A stretch of DNA of 64,000 nt, taken from the NCBI RefSeq assembly GCF_003148685.1, contig NZ_QGGR01000011.1:186001-250000 (forward strand), read 5' to 3'. The translations under genes were made by a program, and so were the position numbers. This document shows, one piece after another, positions 25,992 to 36,216 of the stretch (position 1 is its first letter; the number at the start of each line of letters is the position of its first letter). The DNA is from Actinoplanes xinjiangensis. GTDB taxonomy: Bacteria > Actinomycetota > Actinomycetes > Mycobacteriales > Micromonosporaceae. Below the pieces are notes generated by a model that was not told where the DNA came from, made no database searches, and saw only the letters and a program-made list of their open reading frames with translations.

Positions 25992-27908
25992 TCACGGCTG
26001 GGAGAACTCCACGATCGTGCCGGTGTGCAGGGTGTTGTCGGTGAGCCGCGCCGCGTACACCTGAATGGCTCCCGGTGTCGGATCGAGGGATGCCGGAACC
26101 GGCCAGGAGGCGCCGGTCCAGGTCTGCTTCCATAGGCCCAGCCCGGCACGGAGCGTGACCAGGTCGAGCTGGGTGGTGGGCCAGCCCGCCGCGGCCAGCC
26201 CCCGGACCTGGCCGGTCGCCGGGATCTCGCCGCCGCCCGGTACCTCTGAGGCGCCGGCGGACCACCCGGAGTCGGTGCCGGTGCGGTGGTTCACGGCGCC
26301 CCAGGCGGTCACCGTGAAAAGGTGCAGGCTGCCGTTCGGCAGAGCGGCGGCGGCCACGTCGGCGACGGTGGCGTTCGTGTCGACCGTCGTGACCGCGGCG
26401 GTCCAGTCACCGGCCGCGGTGGCCACCCGGTCCCGGACACCGCCCGAACCGGCCAGCAGCAGATGCAGCCGTTTCGTCCCCGGATGGACGACCGCCGCGA
26501 TGGAGGTCACGTCCGTACTGGAGTCGACCTTCTCGGAGGTGACGGGCCAGGCCTGGTTCAGCGGCCGGACCCGGTGCCAGACGCCACTGCCCGGGATGAG
26601 GGTGAAGGCGTGCAGGTCGCCGTCCGGGTCGGCGGCGATCGCCGCGTCGGTGATCTGCGTGCTGTGGTCGACCCTGGTGGCGGTGGTCTCCCACCCGCCG
26701 GTCGCGCTGCGGCTGCGGGACCACATTCCGCTACCCGGGATCAGGGTGAGCACGTGCTGCCTCCCGTCCGGTCCGGCGGTGGCGGCGATCTGCCCGGTCG
26801 CCGCGTTGCCGTCGATCCGGGTGGTGGTGCCGCCGACCGTGTCGAACGTCCGGCCACGCTGGGCGGTGTCCTCGACGCCGTAGTACGGGCTCGCCGTCCG
26901 GGCCTTGTAGAACTGCGCCCCCGCCCGGGTCACCGACTTCGCCGGGTTGACGAAGTCGACCGTCTCGGTGCACCACCCGTTGACGGTGCCGCAGGCCCCG
27001 GGCGTGGTGCGGTATCTGTCCGCCTGGGTCTGGATCAGCTGCCCGGACGGCTGCGAACTGATCGACTTCACCGCGCCCCGGTCGATTCCGGCGGCGGCGC
27101 GGGCCAGCTGCCTGGTGACCTTGTCGTACGTGTAGACGTACCGATTCGTGGTGATCCACAGCCTGTCCGGGTGGGTGTGGTCGGCGGCGACGTCGTGCAC
27201 GTCGTCGCCGCCGGTGCCGGTGGCCAGGCTGATCACCTGGGTCCGGGCCGGGTCCTCGCGCAGGCCCGGAGCCGTCGCCGGCCCGGTCACCTAGAGCGCC
27301 TTGAGGACCTGGGACTCCGCGGCCGTCCCGTCGTTCGGTGAGCCGGCCACCCACAGCCGCCGGATTCCCGGATCCCAGAGCACCGCATGGGCCGTCTCCA
27401 GCGGGAACGTCGCCGTCGCGCCGGTGGAGGTCGAGTACACGCGGACGTAGTCGCCACCGGTGCCCGCTGCGGTGCCGGTGGCGGCGATCGCGACGTTGCC
27501 GTCCGGCAGCAGTTCGATCGAATGCAGGTTGTCGGCGGCGGGCACCTTGACCGCCCACACCCGCTCGCCGGCCGGATAGGTCGCCACCGTCGCGAGCCCG
27601 GCGCCGTCCGCCACGACGAGCCGCTGGAGCCCGGACGTGGTGGTGCGGACCCGGAAGTCGTTGCCGCCGTTGAACCCGCCGGTCTCGGCCGGCGACGTGT
27701 AGCCCAGGGCCGTGGTCGGCGCCCACGTCCAGGAGTCCCACGCCGATGTCGCCGGGTTCAGCCGATAGATCTTGTTGGTGGCCTGGTCGCCGACCAGGAT
27801 GGAGTGGTCCGCAGTGGCCGCTGTCGCCGCGGACGGCGCCACCGCGACCAGTGAAATGCCGCATACCAGCGCCGCCGCGACGGCGGCGCCGGAACCCCGA
27901 TTGATCAT
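25992..27908 (-). pseudogene. Secreted beta-propeller protein interrupted by in-frame TAG
   Basis: Starts at 27908 with a signal peptide (MINRGSGAAVAAALVCGISLV) and a propeller-like region. A TAG at 27291-27293 interrupts it, and the same frame continues to 25992 with ~432 more residues. Downstream there are four or more ~45-residue tectonin-like repeats (WxR...IxAAAx.DG..HLFTLIPGSGVW). It resembles a DUF6528-like family by eye. Joined length is ~638 residues. It could be a nonsense mutation, a readthrough site or a sequence error; without the TAG it would read straight through. Confidence 0.8.
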
Positions 27909-28073
27909 CCGCGGATGATATAGACGCCGGTCGGAACATCACCGCCGGAGCAGCCGGCGCGGGATATGCAGCAGACTCACGGGGAGTTCCCGACGCCGTC
28001 CACCGCCGGGGACAGCCGGCCGCACGGCGGCGTGCCACCGCGGCATCGGAGCCGACAGCAAGGGAGCCCGGCC

Positions 28074-29600
28074 ATGTTCTTCCCTCTCGGAGTACGCGAC
28101 TTTCTCGACCGCGCGGAGCTGGTGTACGGCGACCGGATCGCGGTGATCGACGAACTGGACCAGCCGGCCGCCTCGTGGGGGTCGCTGACGTACCGCGAGA
28201 TGGCCCGTCGTGCCCGGGCCCAGGCGGCCGGCCTGGACGCGCTCGGGGTGCCGGCCGGTGGCCGGGTCGCGATCGTGTCGCACAACTCGGCGCGGCTGCT
28301 CACCTCGTTCTTCGGGGTGTCCGCCTGGGGCCGGGTGCTGGTCCCGGTCAACTTCCGGCTCGCCCCGGCCGAGGTCGGCTACATCGTCGAGCACTCCGGG
28401 GCGGACGTCGTCCTGCTCGACCCGGAACTGGACGCACTGCGCGACACCGTCACGGCCCGGCACGTGTTCACGCTGGGCGCCGACGACGACGTGGTCTTCG
28501 GCAGCACCGCCGAGCCGCGGGCCTGGGCCGGCGACGAGTCGGCGACCGCGACGCTGAACTACACCTCCGGCACCACCGCGCGGCCCAAGGGCGTGCAGCT
28601 CACCCACCGCAACCTGTGGCTCAACGCGACCGTGTTCGGCCTGCACACCACCGTGACCGACGACGACGTGCTGCTGCACACGCTGCCGATGTTCCACGCC
28701 AACGGCTGGGGCATGCCCTACATCGTGACCGGTCTCGGCGGCCGGCACATCGTGCTGCGCAAGGTCGACGGCACGGAGATCCTGCGCCGCATCGCCGAGC
28801 ACGGGGTGACCCTGATGTGCGCGGCACCGGCGGTCGTCAACGCCGCCCTGGACGCGGCGGCGACCTGGGACGGCGAGGTCCCCGGCCGTGACCGGGTCCG
28901 CATCGTGGTCGCCGGGGCGCCGCCGCCGACCCGCACCATCGAACGCGTCCGCGCCGAACTGGGCTGGGAGTTCCTCCAGATCTACGGCCTGACCGAGACC
29001 GCTCCACTGCTGACGGTCAACCGGATGCGCGCCGAATGGGCCGGCCACGACCCGCACGAGCAGGCCCGTCTGCTGGGCCGGGCGGGGACGCCGGCGCTCG
29101 GCGTGCGCCTGGGCCTGGCCGCCGACGGTGAGGTCCTCGCCCGGTCGAACCACAACCTCGACGGGTACTGGAACAACCCGGAGGAGACCGCCCGCGTGCA
29201 GGAGGGCGGCTGGTTCCACACCGGGGACGGCGGCACGCTCGACGACGGCTATCTGACGATCGCCGACCGCAAGAAGGACGTCATCATCAGCGGCGGGGAG
29301 AACGTCTCGTCGATCGAGGTCGAGGACGCCCTCAGCAGTCATCCGGCGGTCCGCGAGGCCGCGGTGATCGGCATCCCGGACGACACCTGGGGCGAGCTGG
29401 TCACCGCCCTGGTGGTGACCGACGGCAGCCCGGTCACTCCGGAGGACCTGATCGAGCACTGCCGCCGGCATCTGGCCGGGTACAAGTGCCCGAAGCAGGT
29501 GCGGTTCCTGGACGCGCTACCGCGTACCGCCACCGGCAAGGTCCAGAAGTACCGGCTCCGCGAACCGTTCTGGCAGGGCCGCGACCGCAAGGTCAACTGA
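28074..29600 (+). CDS. Acyl-CoA synthetase (FadD/AMP-dependent ligase)
   Basis: A 508-residue AMP-dependent acyl-CoA ligase: YTSGTTARPKG, QIYGLTETAPL, WFHTGDGG, and catalytic Lys in TATGKVQK. It activates a fatty or aryl acid as CoA thioester. AGGGAG lies 8 bp before the ATG at 28074. It is not contiguous with the lipid operon but could feed acyl-CoA to it. Confidence 0.93.
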   Translation: MFFPLGVRDFLDRAELVYGDRIAVIDELDQPAASWGSLTYREMARRARAQAAGLDALGVPAGGRVAIVSHNSARLLTSFFGVSAWGRVLVPVNFRLAPAEVGYIVEHSGADVVLLDPELDALRDTVTARHVFTLGADDDVVFGSTAEPRAWAGDESATATLNYTSGTTARPKGVQLTHRNLWLNATVFGLHTTVTDDDVLLHTLPMFHANGWGMPYIVTGLGGRHIVLRKVDGTEILRRIAEHGVTLMCAAPAVVNAALDAAATWDGEVPGRDRVRIVVAGAPPPTRTIERVRAELGWEFLQIYGLTETAPLLTVNRMRAEWAGHDPHEQARLLGRAGTPALGVRLGLAADGEVLARSNHNLDGYWNNPEETARVQEGGWFHTGDGGTLDDGYLTIADRKKDVIISGGENVSSIEVEDALSSHPAVREAAVIGIPDDTWGELVTALVVTDGSPVTPEDLIEHCRRHLAGYKCPKQVRFLDALPRTATGKVQKYRLREPFWQGRDRKVN

Positions 29601-29836
29601 CCCGGGCCGGTCGCCGTATCGGAGGTAGTCTCCGTTTGGTCTGCACCCGCATACGGGGGCCGGCTTGGAGGCCCCACCGGCGTCCCGGCGGCGTCCCCGA
29701 CGGCGGGTGTAGGCGGTGGTCTCCGGTTCGATGCGCCAGCGCTGTGCCAGGGTGCGCCGCGCGCTCGAGGCCGCCGAACGGGTCCACGTCGCCGACCGCG
29801 TCTTCTGACGAGCCGGCGCGGGCGGCCGGGAAACGG

Positions 29837-30934
29837 TCATCTCTGCGGAGGCAGACGCTCGACCAGGACGGTGTTCACTCGGGCGGCGAGCCGGATGTCG
29901 TACCTGGACCGGGTGGAACGCCATCCGGTGTCCTGGAGTGTCGTGCCGGCCGGGACGTCACGCCGGGTCGTGCCGGCGACGGTGGCCAGGCCGGCGCCCT
30001 TCGCCACGCGTACCCGGACCGGAGCGCCCGCCGCGGTGCGCACCGTCAGGTCACCGGCCGGCCCGGTGATCGTCAGCGGAACCGGCCCGGCCGGCTTCGG
30101 TAGCTGCAGCACGCCGCGGGAGACCGCGGACGCCACCTCGACGGCCGCGAGACCGCCGGCCCGCGCGTCCAGGTCCAGTTCGGTCGTCGCGCCGGTGAGC
30201 CGCACCGTCCACGCCACCCTGGCGTTGAGCACCACCTCGGCGCCGGTGGTGACGACCGCACCCGGGGCCAGCGCGAGCACCGAACCGCCGCCGGCCTCGG
30301 TCACCTGAGGCGGGACGTTCGGGTCGAAGCCGGTGATGGTGAACAGCGAACCGCCCAGCTGCGCCGTCCGGATGCGCAACGTGGTCGCCGTGCCGGTGAT
30401 CTCCAGACGTCGCTGTCCGGCCGTACCGAGTGGGGCGGTCAGCGGCACCGGTGACGCCGCGGACGGCTGCGGGCCGCCCTGGACGGTCGCCGCCGACCGT
30501 GGTGCGTTCGTCCGGGACGCCTCGGTCTGGCCCAGCACGACACCGATGGTCAGGGACACCAGCATCGCGGTGAACGCCCACAGCCGCCAGGGCCGGCGGA
30601 CCTGCTGCTCATAGATGAGCACCACCCGTCCTGTGCTGTCCGGCCGGGTGCCGGCCGGGGTGGTGACGACGGGCAGCGCATCGGTCGGCTCGTCGGCGAA
30701 CGTCGGTGGCCGGGCCGTGGGGGAGCCGCCCCGCAGCCGGGCCAGGGTCGCCCTGCCGATCAGCCGGGATCCGCCCGGCGAGGCGCCGGACCGCCGCCCT
30801 GCGACCGGTTGCCCGCGGCCGGGCGCGGGCGTCGCCGGCGGGCCGTCCTGGTCGCCGGCGGCAGGTGACAGGAAGCGCAGTACGACGTTCGGTCGCCGTC
30901 GATCCGGGGGCGGCCCGCCCCACTGGTCAGCCAT
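29837..30934 (-). CDS. Hypothetical single-pass membrane protein
   Basis: A 365-residue protein. The first ~115 residues are Pro/Arg-rich and cytosolic. A membrane segment follows near 120-138 (LWAFTAMLVSLTIGVVLGQ), then a Ser/Pro linker and a ~200-residue extracellular domain of alternating hydrophobic strands (LEITGTATTLRIRTAQLGG, VLALAPGAVV), probably beta-helix-like. No family recognised. It stands between the acyl-CoA ligase and the peptidoglycan-binding gene. The gap 29601-29836 holds nothing identifiable. Confidence 0.65.
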   Translation of the reverse strand: MADQWGGPPPDRRRPNVVLRFLSPAAGDQDGPPATPAPGRGQPVAGRRSGASPGGSRLIGRATLARLRGGSPTARPPTFADEPTDALPVVTTPAGTRPDSTGRVVLIYEQQVRRPWRLWAFTAMLVSLTIGVVLGQTEASRTNAPRSAATVQGGPQPSAASPVPLTAPLGTAGQRRLEITGTATTLRIRTAQLGGSLFTITGFDPNVPPQVTEAGGGSVLALAPGAVVTTGAEVVLNARVAWTVRLTGATTELDLDARAGGLAAVEVASAVSRGVLQLPKPAGPVPLTITGPAGDLTVRTAAGAPVRVRVAKGAGLATVAGTTRRDVPAGTTLQDTGWRSTRSRYDIRLAARVNTVLVERLPPQR

Positions 30935-31116
30935 CGCGCCTCCCCCCGCCGGGATACGTACCTCGGCGCTACAAAGTACGGATGACGGGCTCGTACCGGA
31001 TCGATGAAGATCGAGTCATTCGGTGTGCGGTACCGGTTCAAGCTTCGCGGATCAACGACAGTTGCGCGACGTGAGCCGGGCCGGGCGGTATGACAGATCG
31101 AAAGGAGATGATGGAC

Positions 31117-31578
31117 ATGACAGGAACACTGAGCCCGTGGCCGCAGATCAGCCAGGGCGCCAAGGAACATCCGGTACCCACCTTGCAATACCTGCTGCGG
31201 GCGCGCGGCCGGACGGTGACGGTCGACGGCATCTTCGGGCCGCGGACCGACGTCGCGGTGCGTGCCTTCCAGCATGACGAGGGCCTCGCGGTCGACGGCA
31301 TCGTCGGGCCCGCCACCTGGGGTGCGCTGATCATCCAGGTCGAGCAGGGCGACGAGGGCGACGCCGTACGCGGCGTGCAGGAGGAGTTCCAGTTCCGCAA
31401 CCTCTCCGGCGACCCGTCGCAGGGCCTGGCGGTCGACGGCATCTTCGGGCCGGAGACCGATGCGGCGGTACGCGGTTTCCAGTCCGCGATCCACGCCGAC
31501 GTCCCGTCGATGGCCGTCGACGGCGTCGTCGGCCCGATGACGTGGCAGGCGCTCGTCAGCGGGATGCTGTCGTTCTGA
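31117..31578 (+). CDS. Peptidoglycan-binding protein (two PG_binding_1 modules)
   Basis: 153 residues with two PG_binding_1 repeats (about 12-75 and 85-150), each ending VDGIFGPRTDVAVRAFQ or VDGVVGPMTWQAL. They bind peptidoglycan. No signal peptide is seen, so export is uncertain. Start ATG 31117 chosen over ATGs at 31108 and 31111 because AAAGGAG sits about 9 bp upstream of it. Confidence 0.85.
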   Translation: MTGTLSPWPQISQGAKEHPVPTLQYLLRARGRTVTVDGIFGPRTDVAVRAFQHDEGLAVDGIVGPATWGALIIQVEQGDEGDAVRGVQEEFQFRNLSGDPSQGLAVDGIFGPETDAAVRGFQSAIHADVPSMAVDGVVGPMTWQALVSGMLSF

Positions 31579-31600
31579 CGTAGCCGACGCCGGAGGCGGA

Positions 31601-32227
31601 TCAGCCGCCGGTTGCGGCGTGGCGCAGCCGGGGGCGGGCCGGCGTCCCCAGCACCCGTGCCGCCACCCAGGCCAGGCCGTCGGCCGTGGCGGCGGGGGTG
31701 TCCGACGGCTGCATCACGTGGCTCAGCACCGTCCGGACCAGCAGGTCGATCGCCGCCGCGATCTGGTCGGCGGTCAGGTCCGGGCCGTAGCCGACGACCC
31801 GCTCGGTGAGCATCGTCTTGGCCTGGACCAGCAGCTGGGCGGCCCGTGTCGTCAGCATCGGCAGCAGCTCCATGTCGGCGCCGTGTGTCGCCGACGCGAT
31901 CGCCCGGAGCAGGAGGTTGTCGTCGGCCAGTTCCAGGACCGCGCGGACCGCGTCGTAGACCGCCTCCACCAGATCGTCCGGGTGGCGGTCGAAGGCCGCG
32001 CCGACCGCCGACAGGAACCGCTCCAGCTCGTGCGACACCATCGCGTCGGCCAGGACCGTCTTGGAGCCCAGCTCGTTGTAGACGGTCTGCCGGCTGACGC
32101 CCACCAGCTCCGCCAGCCGGGCCATCGTGACCGCCGACCAGCCGGACCGCGCGGTCAGCCCGATCGCCGCCTCGATGATCAGCCGTCGGTGCCGGCCGCC
32201 TTCCGGCGGTGGGGGTGCCGCGCTCAT
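31601..32227 (-). CDS. TetR-family repressor, probable alkB regulator
   Basis: A 208-residue TetR protein with the N-terminal helix-turn-helix (TMARLAELVGVSRQTVYNELG) and an all-helical ligand-binding remainder. It begins 10 bp after the alkB-rubredoxin stop and is on the same strand, so it belongs to that transcript. A palindrome in the alkB promoter (33619-33651) is a natural target. Ligand is likely an alkane or fatty acid; this is inference. Confidence 0.88.
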   Translation of the reverse strand: MSAAPPPPEGGRHRRLIIEAAIGLTARSGWSAVTMARLAELVGVSRQTVYNELGSKTVLADAMVSHELERFLSAVGAAFDRHPDDLVEAVYDAVRAVLELADDNLLLRAIASATHGADMELLPMLTTRAAQLLVQAKTMLTERVVGYGPDLTADQIAAAIDLLVRTVLSHVMQPSDTPAATADGLAWVAARVLGTPARPRLRHAATGG

Positions 32228-32237
32228 GGACCAGAGT

Positions 32238-33601
32238 CTAGGACTGCGCGACGAAGTCGACCTTGTCGCGTACGCCGCAGTCCGGGCAGCACCACGAGTC
32301 GGGTATCGCCGACCAGGGCGTGCCGGCCGGGAAACCCTCCCGTACGTCGCCGCGCCGCTCGTCGTAGACGTAGCCGCAGCCGGGGCACATGCCGCCCGCG
32401 GTCGCGTCGCCACGGCTGTCGGTGACGTGCCGTTGCGGTGCGGTGGCTACCGTGCCGTACCGGGCGAGCAGGCGGTCGCGTCGGCCGGGCTGGATGTTCG
32501 CCCGGGTCGGGTCGCCGTCGAAGTGGGCGATCACCCGGGGGTCCATCACCCGGCGCCACACCGGCGGGATCAGGGCGAGCAGGATCATCCCGGCGTACCC
32601 GGTCGGTAGCACCGGCGAGCGCTCGAAGTCGCGGAGTGCCTGGTACCGGCGGGTCGGGTTGGCGTGATGGTCGCTGTGCCGTTGCAAGTGGTAGAGCAGC
32701 ACGTTCGTGGCGATGTTGTTGGAGTTCCAGCTGTGGCTGGGATCGACGCGCTCGTACCGGCGCCGTCCGGGTGCGCCGACCCGCTGCCGGAGCATGCCGT
32801 AGTGCTCCATGTAGTTGACGATCTCGAGCAGCGAGAAACCGACGACGGCCTGCACGATCAGGTACGGCAGGACACCCGCGCCCAGCCAGGCGATCATCGC
32901 CGCCCACAGCACCGCCGACATCAGCCACGCGTTGAGGACGTCGTTGCCGATCCGGAACGGGTGCCGGTCGCGCCGGGCGTAGCGCGGCGTTCCAGGCGCC
33001 ACGCCGATCGCACGGAGCCGAAGACCGTGCGGGGCCAGAACCGGTAGAAGCTCTCACCGAGCCGGCTGCTCGCCGGGTCCTCCGGCGTCGCGACCCGGAC
33101 GTGGTGGCCGCGGTTGTGCTCGATGTAGAAGTGCCCGTAGAAGCTCTGTGCCAGCGCGATCTTGGACAGCCAGCGTTCGTGGCTCTCCTTCTTGTGCCCC
33201 AGCTCGTGTGCGGTGTTGATGCCGATCCCGCCGATGCAGCCGATCGAGATCGCCAGGCCGAGCCGGTCGACGGTGGACAGCGGGCCGTGGGCGATGAGCC
33301 AGAACGCGGCGGCGAAGCCGAGGTATTGCACGGGCAGGTAGGCGAAGGTGATCCAGCGGTAGTACCGGTCGTTCTCGAGCCGCGCGATCATGTCGTCCGG
33401 CGGGTTGCTGCGGTCCAGGCCGGTGCACAGGTCGATCAGCGGCACGATCACGAGGATCACGATCGGCCCGATCCAGAACCACACGCCCCACCCGGTGGCC
33501 TCGTGCAGGCCGATCGCCAGGAACGCCAGCGACGGTACGACCAGGCCGATCAGCCACAGGTACCGCTTGCGATCGCGCCACTGCCCGGTTGCCTCGGTCA
33601 T
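32238..33601 (-). pseudogene. alkB: Alkane 1-monooxygenase (AlkB)-rubredoxin fusion with frameshift
   Basis: Membrane diiron alkane hydroxylase with a C-terminal rubredoxin. The three His clusters are all present: HELGHKKESH, EHNRGHH and LQRHSDHH, plus NYMEHYG. A C-terminal rubredoxin follows (CPGCGYVYDE...CCPDCG). The first half (33601 to about 32990) and the second (about 33000 to 32238) are in different frames, with a one-base loss near 32990-33000 in LERR...RDRHPFR. If real, the enzyme is dead; otherwise a sequence error. With tetR it forms an alkane-oxidation unit. Confidence 0.85.
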
Positions 33602-33618
33602 CGCCCCTCCCGGCTGTC

Positions 33619-33651
33619 GATGTACGACAACCTATGAGACGTACATCTCAT
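33619..33651. promoter_or_regulatory. Candidate TetR operator in the alkB/33768 divergent promoter
   Basis: Two overlapping inverted repeats: GATGTACG (33619-33626) with CGTACATC (33640-33647), and ATGAGA (33634-33639) with TCTCAT (33646-33651). They lie between alkB's start and TTGTCA (minus strand) at 33653-33658, which overlaps TTGACA (plus strand). A protein bound here would block both. Confidence 0.6.
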
Positions 33652-33767
33652 TTGACAATAGCGGTGCGAATGTAAAGTCCGCGATTTCCGAAGGAAGCCG
33701 ATCACCGTGCCGAATGAGAGAGCCACCACACCCCACGCCCGCGACCCGGCGCTCGAAGGCAGGTTCC

Positions 33768-34436
33768 ATGCCCGATACGCACGTACCCCGGCCGGCACGA
33801 CGCACCGTCGCCATCGCGGCCGGGCTCCTGATCCTGACCACCGCCGCCGCGGCCGTGGCGCCGGTCTCCCCGGCGACGGCCACGACGGCTCCGGCGCCGG
33901 CACCCACCGCGCCACTGCCGACCCTGGAGCCCACCCCTCAGCCGACCGACGACCCACCGCCCGCCGACCTGCCCACGGAGCACCGATTCCGGTACAACTA
34001 CCAGGTCAAGGTCTGTCCCACCCTCGACCGGGCGGCCGTCGCCAAGGCCCTCAAGGTCCGGTCGATGAAGGTCTACACCGCCGAGGGAATCGTCCCCGGG
34101 TCATGTCTGCTGATGAACCACATGACAGACCCGACGGCCCAGTGGGGCGTGACCATGCAGCCGGCCGACTCGCCGTGGGTCAACACCGACAGCCGTCGCG
34201 CGAAGGTCATCCGCGTCGCCGGGTTCAAGGGTGTGGTCCGTAAGATCCACTCCGACCGTGACGTCCTGAACCTGCTCGCCACCCGCGGCAGGTACGCGGT
34301 CTATGTCGAGGTCGTCAGCAACAAGGCCATCCCTCTGGCCGCGGCGGTCGCGCAGGCCGGCAAGTCGCTCACCTGGCTGGAGAAGAAGAAGCCGGCCCAC
34401 CCGACCTTCCCTACACCGACCCCGGTGCCGTACTGA
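33768..34436 (+). CDS. Hypothetical secreted protein
   Basis: A 222-residue protein with an N-terminal signal peptide (MPDTHVPRPARRTVAIAAGL, then an Ala/Thr stretch), followed by a Pro/Thr/Ala-rich linker and a ~150-residue domain with two Cys. It has no recognised family. It is transcribed divergently from alkB, with AAGGCAGG before the ATG. Probably exported. Confidence 0.65.
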   Translation: MPDTHVPRPARRTVAIAAGLLILTTAAAAVAPVSPATATTAPAPAPTAPLPTLEPTPQPTDDPPPADLPTEHRFRYNYQVKVCPTLDRAAVAKALKVRSMKVYTAEGIVPGSCLLMNHMTDPTAQWGVTMQPADSPWVNTDSRRAKVIRVAGFKGVVRKIHSDRDVLNLLATRGRYAVYVEVVSNKAIPLAAAVAQAGKSLTWLEKKKPAHPTFPTPTPVPY

Positions 34437-34443
34437 GACCGCC

Positions 34444-34476
34444 GGCGGCCCGCCCGGTTCCACCAGGCGGGCCGCC
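34444..34476. terminator. Bidirectional terminator hairpin
   Basis: Perfect 11-bp stem (GGCGGCCCGCC / GGCGGGCCGCC) with an 11-nt loop in the 54-bp gap between two convergent genes. Confidence 0.65.
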
Positions 34477-34490
34477 GCGGCGGCGGAGGA

Positions 34491-36095
34491 CTACAGGCCG
34501 GCGTCGAGGGGCGCGTCGAGCCGCAGACCGGGATGGCGGCCGGCCACGGTACGCATCCGCCAGCGGTGGGCGAACACCGCGAGCAGCGCACCGTCACGGA
34601 CCCGGGTCATCACCTCGACCTGCGACTCACCGCGCAGCAACTCCTGGCCCTCGGCGTCGGTGACGGCCGCGATCTCGTACGGCAGGCGGTCCAGATGCAC
34701 CTTCACCCCGAACTCGGCCTCCAGACGGAAGCTGGCGACCTCGAACTGCATCGGCCCGACGGCGGCCAGCACCGGTAGACCGTCACCGCGCAACTCCGAA
34801 CGCAGGACCTGGACCACACCCTCGCCGTCGAGCTGCTCGATGCCGCGACGGAACCGCTTGTAGGCGCCGGTGTCGCTGGTCCGGCAGACCGCGAAGTGCT
34901 CCGGCGGGAACGACGGCAGCGGAGGGTACTGCACGGGCTTGTCGGCGTAGAGGGTGTCGCCGATGCCGAGCGCGGTCGCGTTGACCAGGCCGACCACGTC
35001 ACCGGGGTACGCCTCGTCGATGGTGTCGCGGCCCTGCCCGAAGACCTGCTGGGCGTACTTGGTGGTGAACGGCCGCCCGGTGCCGGCATGGGTGACGACC
35101 ATGCCGCGCTCGAACCGGCCGGAGCAGATCCGCATGAACGCGACCTGGTCACGGTGCGCCTTGTTCATGTTCGCCTGAATCTTGAACACGAACCCGGAGA
35201 ACCCGCTCTCGACGGGCTGGTCGGTGCCGCTCACCGTGGGGCGGGCGGTCGCCGGCGGTGCCAGCTCGACCAGGATGTTCAGCAGCTGCCGTACGCCCAG
35301 GTTGGCGACCGCCGCACCGAACAGCACCGGCGTGCTGGTGGCGGCCAGGAAGGTGCCCTGGTCGTGGTCGGCACCGGTCATCTCGAGCAGCTCGAGTTCC
35401 TCGTTGGCGGTGACCCACTCCGCGCCGTACCTCTCGGCGGCCTCGGCGTCGCCCATCTCCTCCTCGATCGCCAGGTCGGCGCCGCCGGGGGAGCGCTGCA
35501 TGCGGGTGAACACCCCGGTCCGCCGGTCGATGACACCGTGGAAGTGCCCGGCGATGCCGACCGGCCAGGTCAGCGGCGTCGGCTTGAGCCCGATCCGCTG
35601 CTCGATCTCGTCCATCAGGGCCAGCGCGTCGTGCCCGGGCCGGTCCCACTTGTTGATGAACGTGATCACCGGGATGCTGCGCTGCCGGCACACCTCGAAC
35701 AGTTTCAGCGTCTGCGGTTCGAGGCCCTTCGCGGCGTCGAGCAGCATGACCGCGCTGTCGACCGCGGTCAGCACCCGGTACGTGTCCTCGGAGAAGTCGG
35801 CGTGACCCGGAGTGTCGAGCAGGTTGATCACCGTGTCGCCGTAGGAGAACTGCAGCGCGGCCGACGTGACCGAGATGCCACGCTGCTGCTCCATCGCCAT
35901 CCAGTCGGAGACCACGCCCTTACGGTCGCCCTTGCCGTGCACCGCGCCGGCCTGGCCGATCACTCGCGCGTGCAGGGCCAGGGCCTCGGTCATCGTCGAC
36001 TTGCCGGCGTCCGGGTGCGAGATCACCGCAAACGTACGCCGCCGCGCCGCCTGGGCAGCAACCCCCGCCGCCGATGTCAGCACGCTTTGACTCAC
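34491..36095 (-). CDS. prfC: Peptide chain release factor 3
   Basis: A 534-residue translational GTPase with HPDAGKST, DTPGHADF and NKWDRPGHD motifs, the usual RF3 length and C-terminal domain. It recycles RF1/RF2 after termination. GTG start at 36095 after GAGGGGTGG. Confidence 0.95.
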   Translation of the reverse strand: MSQSVLTSAAGVAAQAARRRTFAVISHPDAGKSTMTEALALHARVIGQAGAVHGKGDRKGVVSDWMAMEQQRGISVTSAALQFSYGDTVINLLDTPGHADFSEDTYRVLTAVDSAVMLLDAAKGLEPQTLKLFEVCRQRSIPVITFINKWDRPGHDALALMDEIEQRIGLKPTPLTWPVGIAGHFHGVIDRRTGVFTRMQRSPGGADLAIEEEMGDAEAAERYGAEWVTANEELELLEMTGADHDQGTFLAATSTPVLFGAAVANLGVRQLLNILVELAPPATARPTVSGTDQPVESGFSGFVFKIQANMNKAHRDQVAFMRICSGRFERGMVVTHAGTGRPFTTKYAQQVFGQGRDTIDEAYPGDVVGLVNATALGIGDTLYADKPVQYPPLPSFPPEHFAVCRTSDTGAYKRFRRGIEQLDGEGVVQVLRSELRGDGLPVLAAVGPMQFEVASFRLEAEFGVKVHLDRLPYEIAAVTDAEGQELLRGESQVEVMTRVRDGALLAVFAHRWRMRTVAGRHPGLRLDAPLDAGL

Positions 36096-36216
36096 CGATC
36101 CACCCCTCACGAAACCGTGGCGGCCACCGGCCGCCACCCCGCAACCATATCTTCTGCCCCCGGACGGGGATCGGGGCTGCGCCCGGCCCTCGCCCCGCTC
36201 CCGGGACGCGGCATCC

